The notes under the pieces: generated by a model | Told to the model about the DNA's origin: nothing | What the model saw: only the letters and a program-made list of their open reading frames with translations | Database searches by the model: none | Assembly (NCBI RefSeq): GCF_000003195.3 | Contig: NC_012876.2 | Span: 61,994,407 to 62,058,406 of the forward strand | DNA from: Sorghum bicolor | Taxonomy: Eukaryota > Streptophyta > Magnoliopsida > Poales > Poaceae | Length of the DNA stretch: 64,000 nt | Direction: 5' to 3' | Shown here: piece by piece, positions 32,392 to 43,110 of the stretch | Layout: every line of letters begins with the position of its first letter | How positions within the stretch are numbered: position 1 is the stretch's first letter | Program-made: the position numbers and the translations under genes

Positions 32392-34098
32392 ATATATTTT
32401 TTCCTATTTATAATATCAATAAATATCATTAGATTAATTATAATAGATTGAACCAAATGTCATATAAGAAGAATGAAAACACTGGAAGGTAAGTTTGAAA
32501 ACTCCATTAGGGAACTACCGCCGCAAGCCTGCGTCATTATTAGCTAGCCCCAACTCTTCCTTGATCAGTCCCGGCACTTGAATTGGAGTTCTCTTTGCAA
32601 ATGATTTTCAACAATACCAATCTTATCTTTCGATAGATCACAAACAGGCCTTTTGTTTATAGGTGGCACGGTCTAAACAAATTTCAGACGTTTTTTTTGG
32701 ACAGTTTGTGATTCACTAGAAACAAAAGCAGCCATATATCATTCACCCTCTTCAGCAGGTAGATATAAAACAGTCGGTTATACACCTGTTTTACACGTTT
32801 GTATTGACTACTTTTGTGGTACTCCTACGTAATGTATGTATCTCCATTATTAGACAATCAATGTACGTTTATCGTCAATTCCATTATTACTGCACAAAAG
32901 GCCTTTGGGGTTGGATAGTTGTATTAACTTGGTGGTGTCTCATCCTCCAGTTGGCTAAGGATAGATTGACGCATATGTGTAGAAAGGGAATGGGAGTTCG
33001 TTGCTTGTCGATCTGTGCTTTGCGATCAGGAAAGTGCACTGCAATGCGTTGGTTTGTCGCTTGAGATCGAATACTTTGTTCACAAAGGTGAAAAAGGAAG
33101 GATTGCAATAGTAACCTACCCCATTTATCACCAAAGAAAGAAAATACCCTTACTAATTACTAACTCCTAGTATAAGCATGTATGAATTTTGTTTTCGAGA
33201 AAAGAAGAATCTATCTTTTTTATCTTACTCTTGCAAGTAAGTATAGTAGAATTATACTCATTCCTTTTTTTTCCAAGAAAAAACTATAGTTATAAAATTT
33301 TTATCTTACTCAGGCCTGTTTATTTTTGTTGGGACAAAAAGAGATTAAAGGTTAATTAGGCACTAGGCTGGGGCCTTTCTGCTTGATTGATTGCTTCAGC
33401 TAGCAACATTGCAAAGCTAGTTGCATTTTGCAAAACCTCAACTAGCCCACCCAAGAAGAGCAGGAAGTTTAAAGGCTTGGAAATGCATCATGGATGAACA
33501 GGCCTCCATGGAGCATTACTTTATTGAACCACAAAGGTCCACTAGCCGATAAACACGGCACCTGTGCTGCAAAGAAGAGTACTTTGGACTGATGACACTT
33601 TTGATCTTTCTTTCTTTTTTCTTCCTTTCATACTTCAGGAGTTTGAATTAAAGCGTGTAGGAGTTCATTGGAAACAAACTTGAGTGAATGCCACAAAAAG
33701 GTTTATATGTCTCCTACTGCAGAGTACGATTATTACTCGTTTACTCTGAGGCCCTGTTTTGATAGTAGTTAGTTATTATTTGATTTGGTCCAGCTAGTGA
33801 GATAGCTATTAAAAAAGTTCAAATAATTCTGAATCGGCTGCCCCACGTCCAGGGCTTCAGTTGGGAGCCAACCTGGGGTCTCTCCTTTCCAATCCTAGCA
33901 TTTTTTTTAAACTGAACTGCACAAGGCACAACAGCACAAGCTTCACCGGCGCCAAATCTTGTGCGCTTGGCCTTTTAATCTCAAATCTTTTGGTTTATGC
34001 TGCTCTGAGCTCACGTCTTCATGATGGCAAGCAAGTTACCTTTATCTTTTGTTGCATGCCTGCAAGGATGGATCAGCTCTAAGAAACAAGCATGATAA

Positions 34099-34216
34099 GG
34101 CTCCGTTCGCTTATCCTATAAATCATCTCTTTTATATCAGACAACAGTGTTTCTTTCGCAATAAATCAGCGAACAGTACTTTCAGCCATAACTTTTTAGA
34201 CAAGCGAACAAACTAC
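34099..34216. mobile_element. Short hAT-like MITE with GGCTCCGTTCGCTT end
   Basis: The left end GGCTCCGTTCGCTTATC and the right part AGACAAGCGAACAAA form a partial inverted pair; the interior includes ATCAGCGAACAGTA. The right boundary is imprecise. Confidence 0.4.
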
Positions 34217-34351
34217 ACTTCTAGTTTTTTTCCCGAAAAAGACAATAAAAGTTTTGTCGTAGGTTTTATTAGATGAGAAAAATAAATAAAAATATAATAA
34301 AGAGAATGGAAGTGACATCCAGCCCTCCTCCCCTAATATAACCCAATATAA

Positions 34352-34621
34352 GAGCATTTCCAAGAAACTAAGTAAAATTATATTCTAAACTACAAGATTA
34401 GTCATTGTGTAAAATAAAAGACTAACTCAAAGCATAGAGTTCCACAACAGCTTTTGTATAGGATAGTGGGGACGATATGCTATATATGACAAGCGAAAGT
34501 TTAGGGGATAGCAAACTTGCTATTTTAGTAACCAGATAACCCACGTGTTAGACTTTAATTTTTGCTTTAAAAATGTAAAAATACCCTAGATAACATGGTT
34601 AGCATATTGTTGGAGTTGCTC
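34352..34621. mobile_element. Tourist-like MITE, GAGCATTTCC ends
   Basis: Left end GAGCATTTCCAAG and right end TTGGAGTTGCTC are imperfect inverted repeats, flanked by TAA on the left and TAG on the right. It is related in its ends to the element at 38651-38926. Confidence 0.55.
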
Positions 34622-35364
34622 TAGTAAGAAATGTGTTGGGTTTGTTCAGTTGTTTTGGATTCATGGCCTGAAATTATTTTTCATTAATTGCATAATTTGT
34701 ATAACAATTCATTGGCTGGATTGGTTCCTGCATCCATTCCGGAATAATTAGGCGGTCGTTTAGTGTTTTTTTTATTACAACACGAGATGTCCAGGTTTGA
34801 TTGACGGTAAATAAATGAATTTGATGCATGAGAATACAAATAGTACACCAGAGTATTTTTTTTTAAAAAAAAGTATTTTTTTTAGAAAAAATAGTATAGA
34901 GCCTGCGCAAAAGGTTTTATTCGAAATAACCTTGTTCATAGGGTTTAATGACGAAAGTGACACTAAACTCTCCAGTCTTCAGTCCAGTACTCCAGTGCTC
35001 CCAAGTTCTCAGATTATTCCTTTCTTCTCAGCGACACCGCTTGATTCCTTGCGATCCCAAGATGGCATCACCGCCGATTTCCACCTAGCAATCCTCTCCT
35101 TGCTCCCCACCCGCCGCTGCGGAGCCTACTTTCTCGGTTTTCGGAGCCGCCGTCCCTCGCAGACCGGTTTGATCCGAGTCAGCGCCCCTGCCGTGCCGGG
35201 ATCCGCGAGAACCTGCCCTCCGTGTTCTTGCGGGCGGTGGGACTAGGTGGCTTTGGAATTTTTATACCGGGGGGTGATGAGCGCAATGGGGCTGCTTGGG
35301 TGAACTAGAGCTTGCTTCTGTGGAGTCTGTGAGCGTGGGCGAAGACGGAGCTCTGGAAGGGAGG

Positions 35365-38100
35365 ATGCAGGGGAAGGCACAGCTCTCGGATTCCAACCGG
35401 CGGATCATGGAGCTTGACGCGCCGCCGCGGCGGGTGTACCAGGCGTGGAAAGGCAGCAATGTGAGGGTTTCTCTCTCTCTATCTCGTCTGGTTTATGATT
35501 CTGCAGTTTTTCTTAAGATGGGTCATGGCTACTTGCCCTTGCTGGGTTTCTGTTGACTTGAGTCAGTACGTGAAGCATAGGATGTTGAAATCTTGGTATT
35601 ATTTTAGAATTAATTGTAATTGCAGCATAAGAATCCAAAAGCTTTAGAAGACATTCTAGTCTAGTGGTGTTTAGTGTTTGCTGTGCGAGTTATATTGGTC
35701 ATTTGCCCATTTGGCATAGAAGTAGTGGTTCTTGTTCATTTAGAGATTTGTATGATAATGGGCTGATATCCTCACTGAAGCAGCTAGTTTAGTAACATGC
35801 CAAAGATGATGACTATGTGACATTGATTTCTACACGACTCAAATACAGGAGTAAGAGAATTTTAAAAGTTGAGAGGGATTTTGGAATAATGTAATGCTAA
35901 ATTTCAGTTGAGGCATAATTTGCAATCTAGAATACTGCTACTTTCTGTTATTATGTTTCATGTTTCATATGTTCTCCTTTGGGGGGAACCACACTCTTAT
36001 ATTCATGGTTTTGTGCTATATTGCAAGTTGTTTCTTTGCAGAAAGATAATCTAGATTTCATCACCATGGAGTTTGTTTATTATGTAAGCATCATGTACAT
36101 CTTCACCATGGTTGAAATGTGCTGCCTACTAACATAATAGTTGAAAAGATACCCAAACTTTAAGGGCTTATACTTTTCACATTTCAAAGCGCTACCTTCT
36201 CCTTAACGTGTCTTGGGATAAAGCTCATGTTGTTCGTCCATTTTCCTTCTCTGTTCTTGCAGTTATTTTTCCTTGGAGGGAGACTTATCTTTGGCCCAGA
36301 TGTGAGGTCACTCGTGCTCACAGTATGTTTGATCGTAATCCCAGTGATCTTCTTTGCTGCTGCCGTTTGTCCACTGCTTGGTCATGAGTTCCACAGCCAA
36401 ATTGGAGGTTGGGTGGCATCTGTGGCTATCATCTTTACAGCATATGTAAGTTTATGAGCCATGTACACTCAGTCTGCTACAAACTGATCTATGCCCTTTT
36501 CTCCTCTATTTGTTGGATTTTCAAATGTGAAGTTATGCATTTGAAATTTTTAGTCACTTTTGGGAACAGCAAGCTTCTGCATTTGCTTTTACCATGTTAA
36601 GTTATACCATGGTTGCATTGGGGAGAATGGTCTAGGCTCATAGCCATTATGCATATAAATACTGAAGTAGAATGACTATAGTGTCTGCAACTTGGTAACT
36701 AGTTGACAAGATGACTGATCAACTGTTGTTCTTGTTCTTCAGATTCTTGTTGTTCTACTTCTCACATCTGGCCGTGATCCTGGAATTGTTCCTCGAAACA
36801 CTCACCCCCCAGAGCCTGAAGACATTGATGAATCCTCCAACTTACCAGATTGGCCTGGTGGTCAACAAGGTTTGACAGGTTTACCACTTACTAGGGATGT
36901 TCTTGTCAATGGTGTTTCAGTCAAGGTCAAATATTGCCATACATGCATGCTTTATCGTCCGCCAAGGTGCTCCCATTGCTCAATCTGCAACAACTGTGTA
37001 GAACGTTTTGATCACCACTGTCCTTGGGTAGGCCAGTGCATTGGCAAGGTAAAGAAATGAAGTGACAAGTAATCATTCTTACAGTCATATAATAAATGCA
37101 CCTTATAATAAGTATAAGAGTATATTTTTAGATTGCTGAGGCAGCAGTCACTTTCCAGTCATGCTAAAATCTGATTGATGTAGTGGGAAGGAGACGGAGG
37201 AGGGAATGGGGATATATGTAGTCATATGTTTTCTCCTAATGGTGCTCTCAATATGGATCTGTGATTAATTAATTCTAATAGCTGTGGATGTTACTCATCA
37301 TGCCTCATATTCTCTTTTCTTGCAGAGGAACTACCGATTCTTCTTCATGTTTGTGTCTTCGACTACTCTACTATGCATATACGTGTTTGCATTCTGCTGG
37401 GTCAATCTCAGGAGAATTATGGACTCACATCAATGCAAAATTGGTAGAGCGCTTTTGAAGTCTCCTATCTCCGGTCTTCTCATCCTATACACATTTATTG
37501 CTGTGTGGTTTGTAGGAGGATTGACCTCATTCCACCTCTATTTGATTTCTACAAATCAGGTAAGACTATTCTCACGTAACTGGATTCATATTTAATTTGC
37601 TTTGCAGTTTATTAGCAAGCCAGCAGATTGAAATCTCATGAAAAATCGTTTTTCAGACTACTTATGAGAACTTCAGATACCGCTACGACCGGAGAACAAA
37701 TCCTTACAACCTTGGAGTGGGCCAGAATTTCATTGACGTCTTGTTTTCAAGGGTACCCAGCTCAAAACACAATTTCAGAGCAAAAGTTAAGGATGATTCT
37801 TCAACCTTCACGTCATCCCTCAGTATGGGACGGGTTCTAAGTCCGCCCAAGATGAGCGTGGACCTTGAGAAGGGCATGAAAAGGCAAGCAGTGGCTGCAG
37901 AGGACTTGGAAGACTTGCACAGCCAGATCGGCAGTGCTATGGGGCTGGAGAGATGTGGCACTGAACCGCCGCATTTTGTTGGTCGAAAGGGCTGCTCTGA
38001 GATGTCATCCGACATAGAGGCATTTGCAGAAGAGTTTGGCATGGAACGTGGGTTGAGTGAGAGGGAAAAGATTGAGAGACGTACAAATGATGATTCATAG
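35365..38100 (+). CDS. DHHC-type protein S-acyltransferase (palmitoyltransferase), 5 exons
   Basis: Exons: 35365-35460, 36263-36445, 36743-37048, 37326-37559, 37657-38100; all introns are phase 0 and GT-AG, giving 420 residues. The Cys-rich domain runs from about residue 156 to 195 with Cys/His pairs and DHHC at 183-186, where the catalytic Cys186 takes the acyl chain. Four hydrophobic segments lie at about 45-65, 80-102, 198-220 and 240-262, so the DHHC domain faces the cytosol between TM2 and TM3. [12 protein letters not shown] after TM2 matches the family DPG motif, and TTYE at 274-277 the TTxE motif. It resembles Arabidopsis PAT5-PAT9 (family knowledge). It palmitoylates cytosolic or membrane proteins at an endomembrane or the plasma membrane; substrates are unknown. 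No ATG lies upstream in frame. Confidence 0.92.
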
Positions 38101-38650
38101 GAAGTTTCTGCTTCACAAGCCACCTCTGTAGTCTTCCGCCAGTCCCCAAACTTAGTAAAAGCTTGCAAAGAAGAAAGGGAAGTAGGACAAAATGGTAGAG
38201 TGAATCCGACAGACGACAGGTATTGGTTAGTTTGTTTTGGTGGTAATCTCTAGCCAAGGCTTGAAGTTAGAAGTAATACATGTTCCTTAACAATATAGAA
38301 ATGATGAATCCACATCTGGTTTGGACTTCTTAGTCTATGTCATGTATTGTATGTGTGGTGTGGCTGTGTTGCTTCTGATTTTGTTGAAGCTGTAATTTGT
38401 AACATTAATTTGGCTAGTGCATTATTTCATCGATCTAATTTCCTGCACTTTTGTTTGCTAACCCCTTACATGGAAAAAAGGGGGTCTTGTTCCATGATGT
38501 TTTGATAATTCATTGCATATATATTGGGAAATGCTAAAAATCCTGATGCTGCTAGAGAAGGAAATTCTTTGTGCATCAGAAATGAAGGCACGGTTAGCGA
38601 GTTGGGGCGTCAGTGGTTAGTACCAGTTTTTTTTTTTTTTGCATACATTA

Positions 38651-38926
38651 GAGCAACTCCAACAGCTTTGCTATTCTTATTATAGAGGTCTTTTAGAACT
38701 TTGATAGTAGAAAAATATGCTCCAACAGATGTGCTATTTGGTTTTGTAAAATAGAAAGTTTGTTATCTCTTAATTTTCGTTGGCCATATATAGCCAACCA
38801 CTGACACTAGCTATCTGATAGCAAGGCTGCTGTAAATCTCTTCTTTTTTAAGAAGTTATTTATTTTACAAAATGGCTAAACATTAGAATTTAACTACTCA
38901 TTTTAGCCGAGCTCTTGGAGATGCTC
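38651..38926. mobile_element. Tourist-like MITE (276 bp)
   Basis: Left end GAGCAACTCCAACAGC and right end GAGCTCTTGGAGATGCTC are inverted, flanked by TTA at 38648-38650 and 38927-38929. It lies 550 bp after the DHHC gene stop codon. Confidence 0.75.
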
Positions 38927-39099
38927 TTACTATTGCAATTCCTTTTCCATTTTGTGCAAACCGTAGAGTTTATCGAGATCCAAAAAAAAAATTTAAAAAA
39001 AACTGTAGAGTCTATCATCATGTTCAAAAACCTTTGTCACGCTGCGAGGCCACAGTCGGAAAGGTAAAGGTTTCGCAACGGGCCACCCAATGCAATGCC

Positions 39100-40540
39100 G
39101 CAAAGCCCGCAACAAACAGTCAGGCTCCGCCCACCGCCGCCGCACGCGATGCTCTGCGCCCAGGAGTGCACCGCCGGCCGCCGTTCAACCTTCACCGTCC
39201 CCACCGGACGTGTTCAAGAACTGATTCCAAACCGACGAGCGCAGTGTGCGAACTGTGGAAGACTGGAGGATGCACGGAAGGTGTTTGACAGAATGGTTGT
39301 GATGGGTGCTTAGCAGTGGAAGTGGAACACGATGATCCCAGTGTGTACATGGCAGTTGGCGAGGCGGATGAGGTTGCAGAGGTGGCTGAGTGTTGTGTGT
39401 GCACCGCCATGATCTCTGGGTAGGTGTGTACATATCACATATGCAAGGATTAGCAATTTGGATGGTGGCAGGGCTGTGTTTGATGAGATGCGAGAGCTGG
39501 TTGCTGCAAGCCTGCAACACTGAACATGATGACTGGCGTGTATTTAGGCCCTGGTGCGCTGGTATGGCTGCAAAAGCAGTGGATCTCTTGTCTTGAGGGC
39601 TAAGCTGGAGAGTAGAGCAAGACTGGAAGACCTAAGGCGGAGCCAAACAACACGAGAGTCTCCACTTGGCTCTGCTTGTGTGCAATCTGGGTGGAGTACC
39701 TATTCAAGCTAGATGGATGCAAGGTTATGTGGATCGTCACCATTCAAATTTTTGAGCAACCATACCTTGCCTTCCCTCACTATTATGCACTCAAAATGTG
39801 GGGATATGGAAAGTACCCAAGCCTTGTTCTGCAGGTGGGGAAAAAACTGATCTGTTACAACTCTATGATTTCTGCATTTGGCATGCATGGCTGTGGAAAG
39901 GATGCTTTTGCGGTTTTCAATGAGTTGCAGGACAAGGACTTGGACCAGATAACATCTGGTTTGTGCCACTCATTTACTGCTCTGCTTGCAGTCATGCAGG
40001 TTTGTTGGATGAAGGGTGTCAATGCTTTCAGATGATGAATGATGAGTACCATATTATTCCGACTGCTGAACACTACCTTTGCATGGTGGACTTGCTTGGC
40101 CATGCCGGATGCATACATGAGTACGACTTACCAAACGACCAAGCACAGGATGCCAATAGAAACGCAAATGCATGCTGGCAATTGGGGTGCTTTGTTAAGT
40201 GCATGTCGGACTTACTCTGAATGTGGATATTGCGGAGGTCCCAGCAAAGCACCTTCTCAAATTGGAGCTGGATACCAAACATATGTGCAAATGCAAGGAC
40301 ATGAGGTGGAGTCAACAAGGTATGGGCCATCATGAGGACACACAGGGATGAGGAAACCACCTGGGTGAAGCAGATTGATGTTGAAGAACATATTAAAGAG
40401 TTTATCACCAGTGAGCTTCATGACATTGTGTTGGAATTTGTCTTAGAGCTACTAAATCTGGAGCTCTGGTACTATAAACATGCGTGCTCAACTCTGTTGT
40501 TATTAAATTGGATCATCTAGTATCAACATTAGCCATTTCT
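39100..40540 (+). pseudogene. Decayed PPR gene (PLS/E class)
   Basis: Recognisable pentatricopeptide fragments occur in order but in changing frames. NCGRLEDARKVFDRM lies near 39250. NSMISAFGMHGCGKDAFAVF lies near 39855 in one frame. EHYLCMVDLLGHAG lies near 40070, then a segment resembling the E-domain start (GALLSACRTYSECG) near 40185. Multiple stops and frameshifts separate them, so no product can be made. It is a relic of a separate PPR gene, not part of the intact one at 45672. Confidence 0.75.
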
Positions 40541-40635
40541 ACACAACAAAAATCTTGGAAATCAAGGCTGAAGAGCCAAGCTTTCACATATCATAAATGA
40601 GGCATGTCCATATTGAACTACCTAGACCTGCTGCT

Positions 40636-42140
40636 TTTTTTTCGCGATCGGGTTTGTGCCCATTTTTCATTAAGAGGAAGAGCAACAAGGTACACAAGCC
40701 TGACACGAACAAGGCGCAGGCGAGCAGCCTAACACCCACCAGGAAGACCTACTGCTACTGGAATGCAGGAAACTAATTACATATGACCCTGATTTTGCGA
40801 CCAGAGTACTTCAAAGGTCAATCCCATTAATTCAGAGGCCATAGAAGCGGTGAGTACATCCAGTTTGGTCTCAACCAGGCAGAGCACGGTAGCGCGTTCC
40901 TGTAAGAGGAACTCGCGGACGACCGACCTTCGTGCTCGCATGTTGAGCCCCCTGGGGTTCTAGATCATAATATTTGAACTTAACATGGATTACAATGATC
41001 GCGACCGACGCAAGGCCGAGAAGTACACTAGGCGGCGCTAACGGCATCAAGTGCCAGCTGCTTCCTGCCATGGAACAGAACCTGCATTGCTTCCTTTGTC
41101 GATGAGTCTAGCGGGAACTTCAGAGCAGCATGAAATTCATTGAAGGAGGCTTCGTCTGGGACCTCGGTTTGTACCTCGAGGCCAAGCTTCTTCATCATGA
41201 CGTGCCTAGCTTGAGCTTCCGGCTTGGCGGCACGAAACTTGCTTTTGGCCGCCAGTCGTGCGCTTCGCTTGGGTATCCAGCCGTCGTCGTCCGTATTATC
41301 CGCCGCTTTGGTGATACGCCGTGGCGGAGTGGATGACAGCACGGGAGCCTGCAGAGGCACCCGTAAGGAGTCGACGAAATTCCCCACAGGTGCAGGTAGG
41401 GGGCAGGTCGATGTGGTCTCCGGCGCACGACAAGAGTTGTCTTCAGTGAGGTTGAACGTGGGCCGTGAGCTTGTTGGCGACGTTTGTCCCTTGCTGGGGG
41501 CCTCCAATTGCCCCCCTATGTTGAGTTCTGTCAACAGCAGCGTGTTTTCTTGGGCTGCCACAGTTACTATGCTGGGCTCATATAAGAACGCAGGCCCATC
41601 AAGCGCAGAGTCGAAGCTGAGCCTTCGGCCCAATGAGGACGTGAATTCTTCCTCCGGGGACCACGCAGCGGTCCCACTGGGCGCGGTGCCCGAGCAGCAG
41701 AAGTGCCACGGGTCGCGGTCGACAGATTGGGCCACTGCGACGGGTGGCGGTGCAGCTTTAGGCACGACCAGACACGCCTCTGACCACATCGGGTCTGCCG
41801 ATGTCGATCTGACAGGAGAGGGTGAGCGACAGATGTCAACGCTGTCGATGGAGGAGCTCCGCGACTCCGCCTGTCCTGAATTCCTGCCACAGCCAGGGGG
41901 GCAGTTGGTGATGGGGCGCGGCGATGCGACAGGGCAGAGGAGTTGGCCCACCAAGATGTCGCACCCATGCTGACATGGCAGGAATCCGGTCCGGGACCCG
42001 ATCCGCGGCCGAGTGTCGGATCGCCCGGCCCGCCGAAGCGCGTCGTGCGCGGCCGCGTGCCGCCGCCACCAGCACCGGCGAGACCCGGCCAGTAGGCGTT
42101 GAGGTTGTTGTCGCCGCCGTCGGAGTCGCTACGGCCTCCG
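40636..42140 (-). mobile_element. Internally deleted LINE (non-LTR retroelement) with 16-bp target duplication
   Basis: ACCTAGACCTGCTGCT occurs exactly at 40620-40635 and 42141-42156, so the insert is 1505 bp. On the minus strand it has an open frame (41954-41028, 308 codons) whose C-terminal part contains RSARLAAKSKFRAAKPEAQA, a block common in grass LINE ORF1 proteins. Next comes the start of ORF2, about 65 codons with WNPRGLN and a LCLVETKLD motif of the APE-type endonuclease. The sequence then jumps to a LINE-like 3' end with a short A tail at 40636-40643. Most endonuclease and all reverse-transcriptase sequence is missing. Confidence 0.85.
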
Positions 42141-42410
42141 ACCTAGACCTGCTGCTGTTCTGCATGACATAGAAGATAGAACTAAGATACCACCCAAACT
42201 CTACATGGAAGCAAGCATATGAATGTCCAATTTAATATTAACTTATTTCTCAGCTCATGGTGTCATATAACATAACTATTTTAGCCTACATGAGTAATCT
42301 GAAAATCTTGTCAGTCATCAGGATTAAAGCAACCTTATTTACTTTACCCAAATAGGCTCTGTGTATTTGATGACCCATAAACATAAGGAAGATATCTTAT
42401 ATTCTTATTA

Positions 42411-42652
42411 GGCCTTGTTTACTTCCAAAACATTTTGCAAAATATGAATAGTAGCACTTTCGTTTGTATTTGACAAATATTGTCCAATTATGGATTAACT
42501 AGGCTTAAAAGATTCGTCTCGTCAATTTCGACCAAACTGTGCAATTAGTTTTTATTTTCATCTATATTTAATACTTCATGCATACGTCTAAAGATTCGAT
42601 GTGACGGGAAATCTAAAAAATTTTGTAAAATTTTTGGGAACTAAACAAGGCC
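42411..42652. mobile_element. MITE, GGCCTTGTTTA family, copy A
   Basis: Ends GGCCTTGTTTACTTCC and GGGAACTAAACAAGGCC are inverted and flanked by TTA on both sides. It is 242 bp and shares its whole body with copy B at 42865-43110 (for example GTCTAAAGATTCGATGTGAC). Confidence 0.9.
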
Positions 42653-42864
42653 TTATTACAAGTATTGGCTATTATTGCACACGTGAAGTATGCAAGTGTG
42701 CGGAAGAATGTCAAACAAGGGCCGGTTCATGAACTTTTCTGCGTGCCATGAGGCTTTGCTTCATCTTGTATTCTGTTGGCTCTTGCTTTCTGCCAGGGTT
42801 AGGTCAACTGTGTAGTCTGCTTGTGATAGCGACCGCGGCCTAAAGATTTGGCGGAATCTTCTCA

Positions 42865-43110
42865 GGCCTTGTTTACTTCCAAAAACTTTTGCAAAATATG
42901 AATAATAGCATTTTCGTTTGTATTTGACAAATATTGTCTAATTATGGACTAACTAGGCTCAAAAGATTCATCTCGTCAATTTCGACCAAACTGTGCAATT
43001 AGTTTTTATTTTTATCTATATTTAATACTCCATGCATATGTCTAAAGATTCGATGTGACGGGGAATCTGAAAAAAAAAATTGCAAAATTTTTGGGGAACT
43101 AAACAAGGCC
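42865..43110. mobile_element. MITE, GGCCTTGTTTA family, copy B
   Basis: Ends GGCCTTGTTTACTTCC and GGGGAACTAAACAAGGCC; flanking triplets TCA and TAA. It lies in the same orientation as copy A, only 212 bp away, and is highly similar to it. Confidence 0.9.

Larger units (their letters stand above)
28800..35364. other. Gene-poor, transposon-rich region upstream of the DHHC gene
   Basis: No gene is supported. The stretch holds the MITEs and TA microsatellites listed separately, plus AT-rich filler. A GC-rich block (31080-31280) has overlapping open frames on both strands and no domain. Around 35000-35360 it becomes GC-richer, which is the DHHC gene leader: an upstream stretch in frame with that gene lacks an ATG. 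Confidence 0.5.

Noticed and set aside
41224..41973. 249-codon plus-strand frame
   Set aside because: It lies antisense to the LINE ORF1 frame, which has the recognisable RSARLAAKS block; the plus frame is a GC-driven shadow.
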